45,937 bases of DNA from an uncultured Saprospiraceae bacterium (GCA_905480605.1 CAJQRD010000019.1:1-45937), one strand, 5' to 3'; positions 17,726 to 27,133 are shown, counted from the first letter of the stretch. The notes: generated from the sequence alone by a model not told the origin. Translations and numbers: made by a program.

Positions 17726-18860
17726 CTGATTTTGAGTTTTTTACAAAAATTTTACCGTTATGATAGTTTTCAACGATTCTTTTAGCCAATGAAAGACCTA
17801 ATCCCCATCCTCTTTTTTTGGTTGTAAACCCTGGCTTAAATATAGTTTTGAATTGATTAGCAGGAATGCCCTTTCCTGTATCCGACAATTCTATATGCAC
17901 CATGTTATTCTCCCTAAATACATTGGCAGAAATTTTACCTTTTCCATTCATAGCATCTAGTGAATTTCTAAGCAAATTTTCGATAACCCAATTGAATAAA
18001 TGAACATTTATATTACAGTATAATTTTAATTCTTTACCAGAAGGAAAATCAAAGACAACTTTTTTAGCCGCTCTTCTTTGCATATAGTGCATTGAACCTT
18101 CGAGTTCTTCAACAATATTAATTTTCTTCAAATCTGGAGTAGATCCGATTTTTGAAAATCTATCTGCAATCAATTCCAGCCTATCAACGTCTTTTTGTAA
18201 CTCAACTACAACTTCATTATGTTCTGGCTGACCGTTTGAAATCAACTTCAAATGCTCGATCCAACCTATAATTGCTGAAATTGGAGTTCCTAACTGATGG
18301 GCTGTCTCTTTGGCCATACCTGCCCAAATTCGATTTTCTTCTGACCTTCTTGTAGAAAGTAAAAAGTAATAACCAAACAATATAAAAGTTCCTAAAAGAA
18401 GAACCTGTGCAAGAGGGAAGTATTTAATAAGTTTATACAAGCGTGAAGGTTCATAAAATATTCGTTTTGAAGAACCATAGCCATTAATGGGCACAAAACC
18501 AGAGTTAATAAGTTTAGCTTTCCGTTGCGAAAGAAACTCTTGATTGCTATTGTTTTCCTCATCTGGATAATTATAACCCGTTAAATCACCCAATTCATCT
18601 TCCAGGATTATTGGCATAATACCGTTGAAGGTACTTAGAATGGCCAGTTCCATTTCTCTGCCCTTATCATTTTCAGCCTTGCTTTGAGTATCTTCTAATA
18701 CAAGAGTAACAGCTTGTACAAATAATGTGACTGTTGACTTCTCTCTTTCTTCAAGCTGTTTGGCAATGTAATTAGAGTAAAACATAGAGATAGTTACTAT
18801 GAGAATCCCCATAGCAGCCAAAAGCATTTTTAAAGTAGAATTGTTTTTATAAAAACTCAT
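17685..18860 (-). CDS. sensor histidine kinase (orphan)
   Basis: From ATG at 18860 the protein is 391 aa. Transmembrane helices lie at residues ~8-31 and ~146-168, enclosing a ~110-aa sensor region of unknown fold. The phospho-acceptor site is ETAHQLGTP (His188), a variant common in Bacteroidota. The ATPase has an N box (NLLRNSLDAMNG), G1 (SDTGKGIP), F box (FKPGFTTKK) and G2 (GWGLGLSLAK). An alternative ATG six codons upstream (18878) cannot be excluded. No response regulator is encoded nearby, so the partner must lie elsewhere. The gene overlaps a TonB-dependent receptor, suggesting control over or sensing of the same substrate. Confidence 0.92.
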   Translation of the reverse strand: MSFYKNNSTLKMLLAAMGILIVTISMFYSNYIAKQLEEREKSTVTLFVQAVTLVLEDTQSKAENDKGREMELAILSTFNGIMPIILEDELGDLTGYNYPDEENNSNQEFLSQRKAKLINSGFVPINGYGSSKRIFYEPSRLYKLIKYFPLAQVLLLGTFILFGYYFLLSTRRSEENRIWAGMAKETAHQLGTPISAIIGWIEHLKLISNGQPEHNEVVVELQKDVDRLELIADRFSKIGSTPDLKKINIVEELEGSMHYMQRRAAKKVVFDFPSGKELKLYCNINVHLFNWVIENLLRNSLDAMNGKGKISANVFRENNMVHIELSDTGKGIPANQFKTIFKPGFTTKKRGWGLGLSLAKRIVENYHNGKIFVKNSKSDEGTTFAILLPMA

Positions 18861-18990
18861 AATGGATATAGTCAACAAAAATCAAAAAAAAATAGCCATA
18901 ATGATAGTTTTTAAGCTATAAACATCATTATTTTGAATCTTAATAAGAGTTCAAACGACAGTTTCTTACAAACTATTGGCTTTTACTCCT

Positions 18991-19437
18991 ATGATAATCC
19001 ATTTATGCATTTATAAATACAACAAGATTAAAACATATATTATTCCTTCCGAAGTAGATTTGCCTAAAGTCATAGAACAAATCACCAATGATTTGGAGTA
19101 TAGGCTAATACTATTCATTGGGGACTTAGGCGCGGGTAAGACCACATCAATTAAGTACTTTTTAAAGCACTTGAAATGTGAAGATGCTGGATCAAGTCCA
19201 AGTTATTCAATTATAAATGAATACAAGGCCGGTGATGATAAGATTTATCATATCGACCTTTATAGACTTGAAGATGCTCAAGAGGCCTTCAATTTAGGTA
19301 TAGAAGATTATTTGTATTCCGGTTATTATTGTTTTGTAGAATGGCCTCAGATCATTTTCGATTACCTCGAAGAGCCTTATCACATTTTTAAAATCGAAAT
19401 TCAAGAAGATAATTCTCGTCTTGTTACATTGGCATAG
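18991..19437 (+). CDS. tsaE: tRNA threonylcarbamoyladenosine biosynthesis ATPase TsaE
   Basis: TsaE is the ATPase partner in t6A37 tRNA modification. The P-loop GDLGAGKTT (Lys50 from the ATG at 18991) is followed by the family blocks SSPSYSIINEY and HIDLYRLEDAQEAFNLGIEDYL, then CFVEWP. Length is 148 aa, as usual. The open frame extends to a TTG at 18976, but the ATG at 18991 is preferred. It is divergent from the histidine kinase (130 bp apart). The helicase gene follows after ~90 bp with its own promoter. Confidence 0.92.
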   Translation: MIIHLCIYKYNKIKTYIIPSEVDLPKVIEQITNDLEYRLILFIGDLGAGKTTSIKYFLKHLKCEDAGSSPSYSIINEYKAGDDKIYHIDLYRLEDAQEAFNLGIEDYLYSGYYCFVEWPQIIFDYLEEPYHIFKIEIQEDNSRLVTLA

Positions 19438-19478
19438 AAATCTATTTGAGATGTGTCTTGAAGTACTTGGGAAATTTA

Positions 19479-19512
19479 TTGAAAAAAAGTGTTTACAATC
19501 TGTCTATCTTTG
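19479..19512 (+). promoter_or_regulatory. predicted promoter of the PIF1-like helicase gene
   Basis: TATCTTTG (19505-19512) matches TAnnTTTG exactly. TTG (19479-19481) lies 23 nt upstream, slightly long. Transcription would start near 19517-19519, only a few bases before the ATG at 19525. This argues against an upstream start codon at 19489 and implies a nearly leaderless mRNA. Confidence 0.5.
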
Positions 19513-19524
19513 TCATTTATAAGT

Positions 19525-21666
19525 ATGGAGAATAAGGAGTTATATTTTGCAGAGCAATTTGTATTGCATACCAACAGAAATATTTTTTTAACGGGTAAAG
19601 CTGGAACGGGTAAAACAACCTTTCTTAAAGAAGTACTCAAAAAATCGAAAAAAAACACTGTCGTCGTAGCACCAACTGGAGTTGCCGCTATTAACGCAGG
19701 CGGTGTAACTATTCATTCCATGTTTCAATTGCCAACAACTTCTTTTATTCCTACTTCTGATTATATCAATCCAGATTTTTTTACCAATGTTACGGATTTA
19801 GCAAAAATTCAAAAGCTTCGTAAGGAAAAGCGTAAGGTTCTACAAGAATTAGAACTGCTGGTTATTGATGAAATCAGTATGGTCAGAGCTGATTTGTTAG
19901 ATGCTGTTGATTTGACATTAAGGCGTGTGCGAAAGTCAGGTTTGGCTTTTGGTGGTGTGCAGGTATTGGCCATTGGAGATCTTTTTCAATTGGCGCCAGT
20001 AGTTAGAGAACATACATGGAATACACTTTCAAATTTTTACAAGAGTCCGTTTTTCTTCCACGCTTTGGCATGGCAAAGATCAGATGCTTTATCTATTGAA
20101 CTCTTACAAGTTTATAGGCAGTCGGATCAAAATTTTATCGACATTCTAAATCGTATACGCAATGGCGTTAAGTCAGATGATGACTTAGATGTTTTAAATA
20201 AACAATGGGACAGTATTATTGACAATGAGATGATAACATTGACAACACATAATAAAACTGCCAATAAGATAAACGAGGACCAGCTATCTAAATTAGATAC
20301 GCCTGAAATAACATTAGAAGCTAAAGTAACTGGTCGATTCTTTGAGTCCTCTTTTCCAACTCAAGAAAAAATTGTTCTAAAAGTTGGTGCACAAGTCATG
20401 TTTATTCGCAACCATCCTGAAGGGCTTTATTTTAATGGTAAGTTGGGAAAACTGGTTGGTAAGACAGATGACCTGTTAAAGGTAAAGCTAGCAGACGAAG
20501 ACAAAACCATTATGGTTGATAAGGAAGAGTGGAAAAACACCAGCTTTGAACTTAACGACACGACCAAGGAAATTGAAACAAAAGAGCTAGGTACCTTTAC
20601 ACAGTATCCATTGAGATTAGCTTGGGCGGTAACCGTTCATAAAAGCCAAGGTTTAACATTTGACAGTTTGCAATTAGATTTGGAAAACTCCTTTGCTGCA
20701 GGGCAGTTATATGTTGCTCTGAGTAGATGCCGCAGTTTAGAAGGTCTTAAGTTATTGACGAAATTAAAAAGTGCCAATGTAATTGTTGATAATCGCATCC
20801 TAGAGTTTTACAATGCCATCAGTGTAGATGATACTTTTAATGATCAATTAGAGATGGCAAAAATTAACTATGCCAACCATCAGTTGAGAGATACGTTTAT
20901 ATTTAATAAGTACTTAGATAATATCATAGAGTGGCAAAAATATATTGTTGAAAAAGTAGATGGTGAAAAAGGGATGGATTTCTTGGTTTTTGTAAAAGGT
21001 TTGAAAACATCGTTTTCAACTATTATCAATACGGCAGCAAAATTTCAATCCCAATTGACAACTATGTTTATTGAGAACGATACCGTTCAGGTTTCTGATA
21101 GAGCAGAAAGTGCTATAAGGTATTTTACAGATGAAATAAACGCAAAAGTTATTCTACCAATTGAAAGTCATATTGACAGATACAAATCAGAAAGTGATTT
21201 AAGAAAACATCTCAAACAGTTGATTTATTTGTTAGATGATATTTGGTATCTTATGAATAGTCTGTATAATATTAAGTATCTAGGTAATGATGTTTATAAA
21301 GATGAAATCAAACATAAACCAAGTGCAACTGTTGAGTTTTCCAAAAATAAAAATTTTATAAAAGGAGATACGTTTGCTCACACGTTAGAGTTGTTTAGGA
21401 GTGGTAAAACAATAGCACAAATTGCTGAGATAAGAATGTTTTCAAAAGGAACTATCGAAACACACATGCTCAGACATGTTAAAAACAAAGAAGTTGCCGT
21501 CAAGGAGTTGATGAAAAAACAGCGTTACGAAAAAGTCTTAAGATACATTCTTAACAATAAAGATAAACCACTATCTGAATTAGTCAACGGCAGTGATCTT
21601 GATATTCAATACATTGAAGTTAGATGGATAAAAGCTGAGTTGGAATTGTTGAATCTGGAAGGTTAA
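19525..21666 (+). CDS. PIF1-like superfamily 1 DNA helicase with C-terminal HTH domain
   Basis: A 713-aa protein. Walker A is FLTGKAGTGKTT (Lys30), Walker B LLVIDEISMVRADLL, then the SF1B blocks GDLFQLAPV and LLQVYRQ. The C-terminal helicase part includes AWAVTVHKSQGLTFDSLQLDL and QLYVALSRCRSLEGL, as in PIF1/RecD2 enzymes. The last ~110 residues (FKSGKTIAQIAEIR-type sequence GKTIAQIAEIRMFSKGTIETH) form a helix-turn-helix domain often fused to helicases. Likely roles are DNA unwinding in replication or repair. The ATG at 19525 fits the start of the helicase domain; the frame extends upstream to 19489 across a predicted promoter. Confidence 0.88.
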   Translation: MENKELYFAEQFVLHTNRNIFLTGKAGTGKTTFLKEVLKKSKKNTVVVAPTGVAAINAGGVTIHSMFQLPTTSFIPTSDYINPDFFTNVTDLAKIQKLRKEKRKVLQELELLVIDEISMVRADLLDAVDLTLRRVRKSGLAFGGVQVLAIGDLFQLAPVVREHTWNTLSNFYKSPFFFHALAWQRSDALSIELLQVYRQSDQNFIDILNRIRNGVKSDDDLDVLNKQWDSIIDNEMITLTTHNKTANKINEDQLSKLDTPEITLEAKVTGRFFESSFPTQEKIVLKVGAQVMFIRNHPEGLYFNGKLGKLVGKTDDLLKVKLADEDKTIMVDKEEWKNTSFELNDTTKEIETKELGTFTQYPLRLAWAVTVHKSQGLTFDSLQLDLENSFAAGQLYVALSRCRSLEGLKLLTKLKSANVIVDNRILEFYNAISVDDTFNDQLEMAKINYANHQLRDTFIFNKYLDNIIEWQKYIVEKVDGEKGMDFLVFVKGLKTSFSTIINTAAKFQSQLTTMFIENDTVQVSDRAESAIRYFTDEINAKVILPIESHIDRYKSESDLRKHLKQLIYLLDDIWYLMNSLYNIKYLGNDVYKDEIKHKPSATVEFSKNKNFIKGDTFAHTLELFRSGKTIAQIAEIRMFSKGTIETHMLRHVKNKEVAVKELMKKQRYEKVLRYILNNKDKPLSELVNGSDLDIQYIEVRWIKAELELLNLEG

Positions 21667-22143
21667 GATTAAAGAGTCTTGTTTTGGAGGGTTTCACAAA
21701 GGAATGTTTCTCCTCTCTTTTCCGAAAATTTTCCTATACCAAATAATCCTTCACACACTTAATTAAGAAACGGAATTTCAATACCTAAAAACCATATCTA
21801 AGCGAAGTGATATTAGTAGAACAACCCACTATTTTCTATTTATTACCTTATCAAAAACAATATTCAATCGAATAAAAAAAAATTGCATTAAAAAAATTAA
21901 CAATTTTAAGGCTAAAATATAAGTACAAATGTCTAAAAATTGATCAATTTGCGCACCTCAGCACAAAAAATATGTCGTTTATAATCACAAACTTCCTGAT
22001 TCAAGTCACATATTACTAATTTTAACTATTCAATATTTAAAGACTTAATCTTAAGTTAAATACACTATTTAATTAAATCATTATTCTACATTTGCGGTAT
22101 TAATAGTAAACTACAAACATTTATAATTACGAAAATAGAAAAG
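21667..22143. other. 477-bp intergenic stretch, no gene seen
   Basis: It is AT-rich with stops in all frames and no tRNA-like or strong hairpin structure. The only element I can support is the -7 box at 22087-22094 for the downstream gene. Confidence 0.6.
22087..22094 (+). promoter_or_regulatory. predicted -7 promoter element of the Skp/OmpH gene
   Basis: TACATTTG followed by C matches TAnnTTTG(C). No clear TTG is found 19-23 nt upstream, so the -33 element is weak. The start codon lies 50 nt downstream. Confidence 0.5.
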
Positions 22144-22659
22144 ATGAAAATAAATAATCTAAGAACTATGATGGCAATGGCTGCTATTGTATTGTTAACA
22201 GTATCTGTAAACGCACAAAAATTTGGATATGTAAACTCTACATTATTGCTTTCAGAATTACCAACGATGAAAGCTGCTGATTCAGAATTGGAAACTTACC
22301 AAAAGCAATTGATGACATCCGGTGAAGCTATGGTAAAAGCTTTTGAAGCTAAATATCAAACAATCGCTAAAGAAGTTGGTGAAGGTTTATTGTCTAAGGT
22401 ACAACAACAAGCCAAGGAACAAGAGTTGGCAGGAGAGCAGCAAAAAATTCAAGCTTATGAAGTTGAAGTACAACAAAAAATTGTTAAGAAAAGAGAAGAG
22501 TTGATTCAACCTATCTTAGACAAAGTAAAAACTGCAATCGAAGCAGTAGGAAAAGAAAATGGCTATACAATGATTTTTGATTCAAGTGCAGGTACTATTT
22601 TGCACGCCAATGAATCTGATGATGTATTGGCTTTGGTGAAAGGTAAATTAGGATTATAA
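22144..22659 (+). CDS. OmpH/Skp-family periplasmic chaperone
   Basis: A 171-aa protein with a signal peptide ending NAQ (residue ~24). The domain starts KFGYVNSTLLLSELPTMKAADSELETY, the usual OmpH/Skp entry. A long charged, Gln/Lys/Glu-rich coiled-coil hairpin (residues ~40-130) follows, and IQPILDKVKTAIEAVGKENGYTMIFD closes the fold. Skp trimers hold unfolded outer-membrane proteins in the periplasm. Many Bacteroidota carry two tandem copies after bamA, but here a single copy stands alone with its own promoter and a strong terminator. Confidence 0.9.
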   Translation: MKINNLRTMMAMAAIVLLTVSVNAQKFGYVNSTLLLSELPTMKAADSELETYQKQLMTSGEAMVKAFEAKYQTIAKEVGEGLLSKVQQQAKEQELAGEQQKIQAYEVEVQQKIVKKREELIQPILDKVKTAIEAVGKENGYTMIFDSSAGTILHANESDDVLALVKGKLGL

Positions 22660-22682
22660 GAGTTATAACCTTAGAAAATAAT

Positions 22683-22718
22683 AAAAAGCCGCTTCAAATT
22701 TGAAGCGGCTTTTTTTAT
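22683..22718. terminator. intrinsic terminator, perfect palindrome
   Basis: AAAGCCGCTTCAAA (22685-22698) pairs with TTTGAAGCGGCTTT (22699-22712), flanked by A and T runs. It ends the Skp-like gene. Its A-run on the other side also makes it usable by the convergent DEAD-box gene. Confidence 0.9.
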
Positions 22719-22777
22719 TTCTATTGGTCTTGACCAAATATTTTATTACAAATCAGTTGAGGGTATTATACAATATA

Positions 22778-24010
22778 TTAACGGCGCCGATTATTGTTAG
22801 GTCGTCCTTTTCCTCCACCTCTTTGCGCTGGTTTCCGGGAGCCAAAATTTCTTCTTTTTCGTGTATTGTATTCTGGAGATTCACCCAATTCTTCTGGCAC
22901 ACTCATTTTGTAAATTTCCTTTTCGATTAACTTCTCTATGTTACCAAAATAATTCATATCATCTTCATTAATCAAAGTGATTGCAACTCCTGATGCAGCA
23001 GCTCTAGCTGTACGGCCAATTCTGTGCACATAGTCTTCTGCATCTCTTGGCACGTCATAGTTAATTACAAGGTCAATGTCTTTGACATCAATCCCTCTAC
23101 TTATAACATCAGTAGCCACAAGAACTCTTATATTTTTAGCTCGAAACTCCAACATTATTTTTTCCCTTTCTTTTTGATCTAGATTAGAGGAAATACCTGA
23201 GGCTTTGATTCCCTGACGCTTCAACTCACCTATAATAATCGAGATGTTTTTCTTAGTCGATGAAAAAATTATTATACTCTTATATTTTGGCTTGTCTTTT
23301 ATCAATTTCGTCAACAAAGCCACTTTCTGAGAATCATAAACCAAATATGCAGCTTGCAATATCTTTGCATTGGGCTTAGACATTGCAATTCTTATTTGCT
23401 TTGGGTTGTTAAGAATTTCAGAACTTAACTTTACAATTTTATTTGGCATTGTTGCACTGAATAAAAGTGTTTGTCTATCCTTTGGCAATTTTTTAATGAT
23501 GGCTATGATATCATCGTAAAATCCAATATCTAACATTCTATCCGCTTCATCTAAAATCAGATATTTTATACCATCACAATCCAAATATTTGTTGTTAATA
23601 AAAGACGTCAACTTACCTGGTGTTGCAACTACGATATCCACACCACTTTTAAGGGCTTTCTTTTGAGTTTCCCAATCTTGCCCGTCTCCTCCTCCATAAA
23701 GTGGTATTGACGAAATATTTGTAGTGTATGAAAATGCTTGAATTTGCTGATCAATTTGTAAAGCCAATTCTCTGGTAGGAACTATAATCAAAGCCGTTGT
23801 CTTATCCCTTTTCATTTGCGAAAGCTTATCCAATATCGGCAACATAAAGGCAGCTGTTTTTCCTGTGCCCGTTTGTGCAGATGCTAAAAGATCATGCCCA
23901 GCAAATATTTCAGGAACTGCTTGTTCTTGGATGGGCGTAGCTTTTTCAAATCCCATATAAAATAGCGACTCCAAAATAAGCTCGCTAAATCCTAACTCTT
24001 TAAATGTCAT
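22778..24010 (-). CDS. DEAD-box ATP-dependent RNA helicase (RhlE-like)
   Basis: From ATG at 24010 the protein is 410 aa. Motifs in order: Q motif (FEKATPIQEQAVP), Walker A SAQTGTGKT (Lys51), PTRELA, TPGK, DEAD in LILDEADRMLDIGF, SAT in LLFSATMP, ISRGIDV and HRIGRTARA. The C-terminal tail is short, basic and Gly/Arg/Asn-rich (SRKPAQRGGGKGRPNNNRRR), a typical RNA-binding extension. It probably acts in ribosome assembly or mRNA turnover. The frame continues 12 codons upstream to 24046, but MTFKELGFSE is the canonical N-terminus. A -7 box lies at 24100-24107. Confidence 0.93.
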   Translation of the reverse strand: MTFKELGFSELILESLFYMGFEKATPIQEQAVPEIFAGHDLLASAQTGTGKTAAFMLPILDKLSQMKRDKTTALIIVPTRELALQIDQQIQAFSYTTNISSIPLYGGGDGQDWETQKKALKSGVDIVVATPGKLTSFINNKYLDCDGIKYLILDEADRMLDIGFYDDIIAIIKKLPKDRQTLLFSATMPNKIVKLSSEILNNPKQIRIAMSKPNAKILQAAYLVYDSQKVALLTKLIKDKPKYKSIIIFSSTKKNISIIIGELKRQGIKASGISSNLDQKEREKIMLEFRAKNIRVLVATDVISRGIDVKDIDLVINYDVPRDAEDYVHRIGRTARAAASGVAITLINEDDMNYFGNIEKLIEKEIYKMSVPEELGESPEYNTRKRRNFGSRKPAQRGGGKGRPNNNRRR

Positions 24011-24099
24011 AAACTTTGTTTGATACTTGGTTTCAGAGTACTTCAATGAAAATCTGCTCCAAATATTTTAATTCTTGCTGTTCTAAACTAGAATGCAGG

Positions 24100-24107
24100 C
24101 AAATTTA
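24100..24107 (-). promoter_or_regulatory. predicted -7 promoter element of the DEAD-box helicase gene
   Basis: On the minus strand TAAATTTG followed by C matches TAnnTTTG(C), 90 nt upstream of the start codon. No TTG is seen at the right distance for -33. Confidence 0.35.
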
Positions 24108-24191
24108 ACTATTTGAGATTGATTTTCACACTAAAAGACTTAAATAGTTAATTATCAATGTATTAAACTTATAGAAAATCTCAAATAAGTA

Positions 24192-26294
24192 TTATGCTAT
24201 TGCTTCTAAAAACTCCTGTTCTGTTAATATTTGCACCGTTCCTAATGCTTGGGCTTTTTTAAGTTTAGATCCAGCTTTTTCACCCACTACTAAAACGTTC
24301 AATTTTGAGCTGATAGCAGAAATATTTCTTGCTCCATGTTCCTCCGCCAATGCTTGTGCTTGTTTCCGACCCATTGTTTGCAATGATCCTGTAAATAAAA
24401 TGGTCATTCCTGAAAACACAGCACCTTCTTTAGCTTGTTTGGGTTTATCCTCCTCTGTTTGATTCATATTGACACCATATGATTCTAGGCGTCTCAACAT
24501 TTCGACATTGGCTGGTTGATCAAAATAGTACATTACATTTTCTGCAACGACTGGGCCAATATCCTTTATTTCAACAAAGTTTTCTTCTGTCCAATCAACT
24601 AGATCAAATGCAGAATTAATCTGTTGGGCAATCAGCTTGCTCGCCTTTTTACCTAAATGATGAATACTTAAACTGTTAAGAAGCTTGTGCAAGGGATTTT
24701 TTTTCGCTGCCTCAATTGATGCTCTCAAATTTTCCACTGACTTTTCCCCAAAACCTTCAAGAACAGCAATTTTATCATAATCGAGATTATAAATATCACT
24801 TATATCTTTGAGCCATCCGTACTCAAAAAACTTCTCAACATAAGATTTTCCAAAACCGTCAATATTCATCGCTTCTTTAGAAACGTGGTAGATCATTCTT
24901 TGCAAGTTTTGTGCATCACACACTACGTTTTCACAACGCCAAGCGGCTTGATCTTCAGCCTTGCTTAATGTTGTATCACAAAAAGGACAGTTTGTCGGAA
25001 AAACAATTTTCTTTTCTGTGCCTGATCTCAACTCTTGCAATGACTTTACAATGTATGGAATAACATCACCTGCACGTTCAATTAAGACCTTGTCACCAAG
25101 TCGCAAGTCTTTTTGTGTTATAAACTCTTCATTGTGCAATGAGATTGACGAGACGGTGACTCCTGCCAAATGCACAGGATCAACTTTTGCTACAGGAGTA
25201 ATTGCACCTGTTTTACCAATTTGATATTCTACATCAAGCAAGGTGCTTGTAGCTTGCTTGGCTTTAAATTTAAATGCAATTGCCCATCGGGGATGGTGTT
25301 GTGTAGATCCACATTTATTCTGCAATGCTATATCATCAACTTTTACAACCGCGCCATCAATTTCATAATTGTATTCTTCTCTTTTATTTTCCCATGTCGT
25401 GCAAACCTCGAAAGCTTCTTCAATAGTTGCACAAATTTGCTTCTCTTTTCTAGGAATTTTGAAACCTAACCCTTCAAGAATATCTAACGAACTACTGTGT
25501 TGCATTAATGTAGGCAGCACATCATTGCCACCTTTATCTACAGCATATGCCAATTGAAAAATAAATAAAACCAAACCTCTATCTTTGGTGTCCAGTGGAT
25601 TTTTCATTCTGAGACCGCCTGTTGCCGCATTTCTAGGATTGGCAAATACCTCAAGACCATTTTCCTGTCTGACTTTGTTGTTCTTGGCAAAAACACCTTT
25701 TTCAATAACAGCCTCCCCTCTTAGTTCTGCTCTAAATATGCCATGCTTAGAAAATTTTGCTTTTAACGGGACAGAATATATTGCCTTTGCGTTAGCTGTG
25801 ATGTTTTCACCAGCGATTCCATTTCCCCGAGTTGCTGATCTCACCAATTCATCTCCTTCATACACCAACGACACACTACCTCCATCTAGCTTTGGCTCAA
25901 CAAAATAAGTTATTGATTCCTCTTCTATTTGTGTAAGCTTTCGTATTTGTTTATCAAAATCTGATAAGTCTTCAAGATTGTAAGAGTTTGCTAGAGATAG
26001 CATAGGGTTCCAATGTGGCACAGTTTCAAATTGCTGTGACAAATCAGAAGAAACACGTTGACTTGGTGAATCTGTTCTAATGATATTTGGATCCACTTTT
26101 TCTAGAGTTACTAATTTTTGATATAACTGGTCATATTCAAAATCTGATAACAAGGGACTATTATCGACATAATATTTCCATTCATGAAAGACCAACATTT
26201 CAACCAAATCATCATAATTTTCAATTGACAAATCAATATTTAGAAAAGATTTTGATCGGTCAAATAATTGATTTTGCAGTGTATTATCGTACAT
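24192..26294 (-). CDS. ligA: NAD-dependent DNA ligase
   Basis: A 700-aa ligase sealing nicks with NAD+. Domain Ia (YYVDNSPLLSDFEYDQL, residues ~41-57) binds NMN. The adenylated lysine is Lys135 in EPKLDGGS. The OB fold follows (GDKVLIERAGDVIPYIV). A four-cysteine zinc finger uses CPFC...C...C (NCPFCDTTLSKAEDQAAWRCENVVCDA). Helix-hairpin-helix repeats and a C-terminal BRCT domain (AVFSGMTILFTGSLQTMGRKQ to the end) complete it. The length is slightly above the E. coli 671 aa. The gene is complete and stands alone. Confidence 0.97.
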   Translation of the reverse strand: MYDNTLQNQLFDRSKSFLNIDLSIENYDDLVEMLVFHEWKYYVDNSPLLSDFEYDQLYQKLVTLEKVDPNIIRTDSPSQRVSSDLSQQFETVPHWNPMLSLANSYNLEDLSDFDKQIRKLTQIEEESITYFVEPKLDGGSVSLVYEGDELVRSATRGNGIAGENITANAKAIYSVPLKAKFSKHGIFRAELRGEAVIEKGVFAKNNKVRQENGLEVFANPRNAATGGLRMKNPLDTKDRGLVLFIFQLAYAVDKGGNDVLPTLMQHSSSLDILEGLGFKIPRKEKQICATIEEAFEVCTTWENKREEYNYEIDGAVVKVDDIALQNKCGSTQHHPRWAIAFKFKAKQATSTLLDVEYQIGKTGAITPVAKVDPVHLAGVTVSSISLHNEEFITQKDLRLGDKVLIERAGDVIPYIVKSLQELRSGTEKKIVFPTNCPFCDTTLSKAEDQAAWRCENVVCDAQNLQRMIYHVSKEAMNIDGFGKSYVEKFFEYGWLKDISDIYNLDYDKIAVLEGFGEKSVENLRASIEAAKKNPLHKLLNSLSIHHLGKKASKLIAQQINSAFDLVDWTEENFVEIKDIGPVVAENVMYYFDQPANVEMLRRLESYGVNMNQTEEDKPKQAKEGAVFSGMTILFTGSLQTMGRKQAQALAEEHGARNISAISSKLNVLVVGEKAGSKLKKAQALGTVQILTEQEFLEAIA

Positions 26295-26701
26295 AATAGT
26301 TCCATAATTTAAGAATGTAAATTAACCAACTCTAGAAGACAATTTCTAAATAAGTTACGATAAAAGCTGCTTATAGGTGATAATAAATGTACCTAAGGAC
26401 GGTCTACAAAAGGTTCATGAAACATATTTACTTTGAAAATTAGATCCTTAGGTAAATGTGGAGTTTTTGAAAAACTCCACATTTAGGTCAGAGCATCCAG
26501 GCTTAGCCTTGATCGACTTACTTTCAGGTACAGCACAAAGACAACGAAAAGTACCAAATAACTATTTTTACATATAAATTATTGAGATATGGGTTTTATT
26601 TCATACTTATATTTTCATTGAGGGTGTTTTTAGGCCCTAAGTCTGCTGATTTTTTCCTTCAAAGACGTATTAACTAATTTATTATATAAAACTTATTTAA
26701 A
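26295..26701. other. 407-bp divergent intergenic region with nested palindromes
   Basis: It lies between divergently transcribed ligA and mscL. No coding potential is visible and no exact -7 box was found for either gene. It contains the inverted repeat and perfect palindrome listed separately at 26390-26485. Confidence 0.6.
26390..26485. repeat. nested inverted repeats: 10-bp repeat abutting a 33-bp perfect palindrome
   Basis: TACCTAAGGA (26390-26399) is repeated inverted as TCCTTAGGTA (26445-26454). It abuts a perfect palindrome with 16-bp arms TAAATGTGGAGTTTTT (26453-26468) and its complement (26470-26485) around one central G. There is no T tract after the arm, and neither flanking gene ends here, so it is not a conventional terminator. 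Confidence 0.7.
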
Positions 26702-27103
26702 ATGTGGAAAGAATTTAAAAGCTTCATAATGACTGGCAATGTTATCGATTTTGCTGTTGCTGTCATTTTAGCAGGAGCAGTTGGGTTGGTTGTGAATGGG
26801 TTTGTTAACGACATCATTATGCCTGTAGTAGGTCATTTTGCTGGCGGAATTGACTTTGCTGACATGAAAATTACTTTAGATGCTGCTGTTGTTGCAGCAG
26901 ATGGTACAATAACAGCACCTGAAAATGCAATCAAATATGGTGCTTGGATTAACTCAATTATAAATCTATTTATCGTAGGTTTTGTATTGTTTATGATTGT
27001 AAAAACATACAACAAAACAAAAGCACCAGTAGCAGCAGCTGCTCCTGCTGGCCCAACTCAAGAAGAGTTGCTCGCTGAGATTCGAGATGCTTTGAAAAAG
27101 TAA
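26702..27103 (+). CDS. mscL: large-conductance mechanosensitive channel
   Basis: A 133-aa homopentameric channel subunit that opens under membrane tension. The amphipathic N-terminus and TM1 are MWKEFKSFIMTGNVIDFAVAVILAGAVGLVVNGFVNDIIMPVVG. A periplasmic loop (~45-80) precedes TM2 (AWINSIINLFIVGFVLFMIVKTYNK). The C-terminal cytoplasmic helix ends TQEELLAEIRDALKK, as in the family. Ala/Pro-rich residues link TM2 to that helix. The length is typical. Two hairpins follow; the second is a clear terminator. Confidence 0.95.
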   Translation: MWKEFKSFIMTGNVIDFAVAVILAGAVGLVVNGFVNDIIMPVVGHFAGGIDFADMKITLDAAVVAADGTITAPENAIKYGAWINSIINLFIVGFVLFMIVKTYNKTKAPVAAAAPAGPTQEELLAEIRDALKK

Positions 27104-27104
27104 A

Positions 27105-27133
27105 ACCATAGTCAACAAAATATTGACAATGGT
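27105..27133 (+). other. hairpin directly after mscL
   Basis: ACCATAGTCAA (27105-27115) and TTGACAATGGT (27123-27133) pair over 11 positions with one A-A mismatch and a 7-nt loop. No T tract follows. It may stabilise the mscL mRNA end upstream of the true terminator. Confidence 0.4.
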
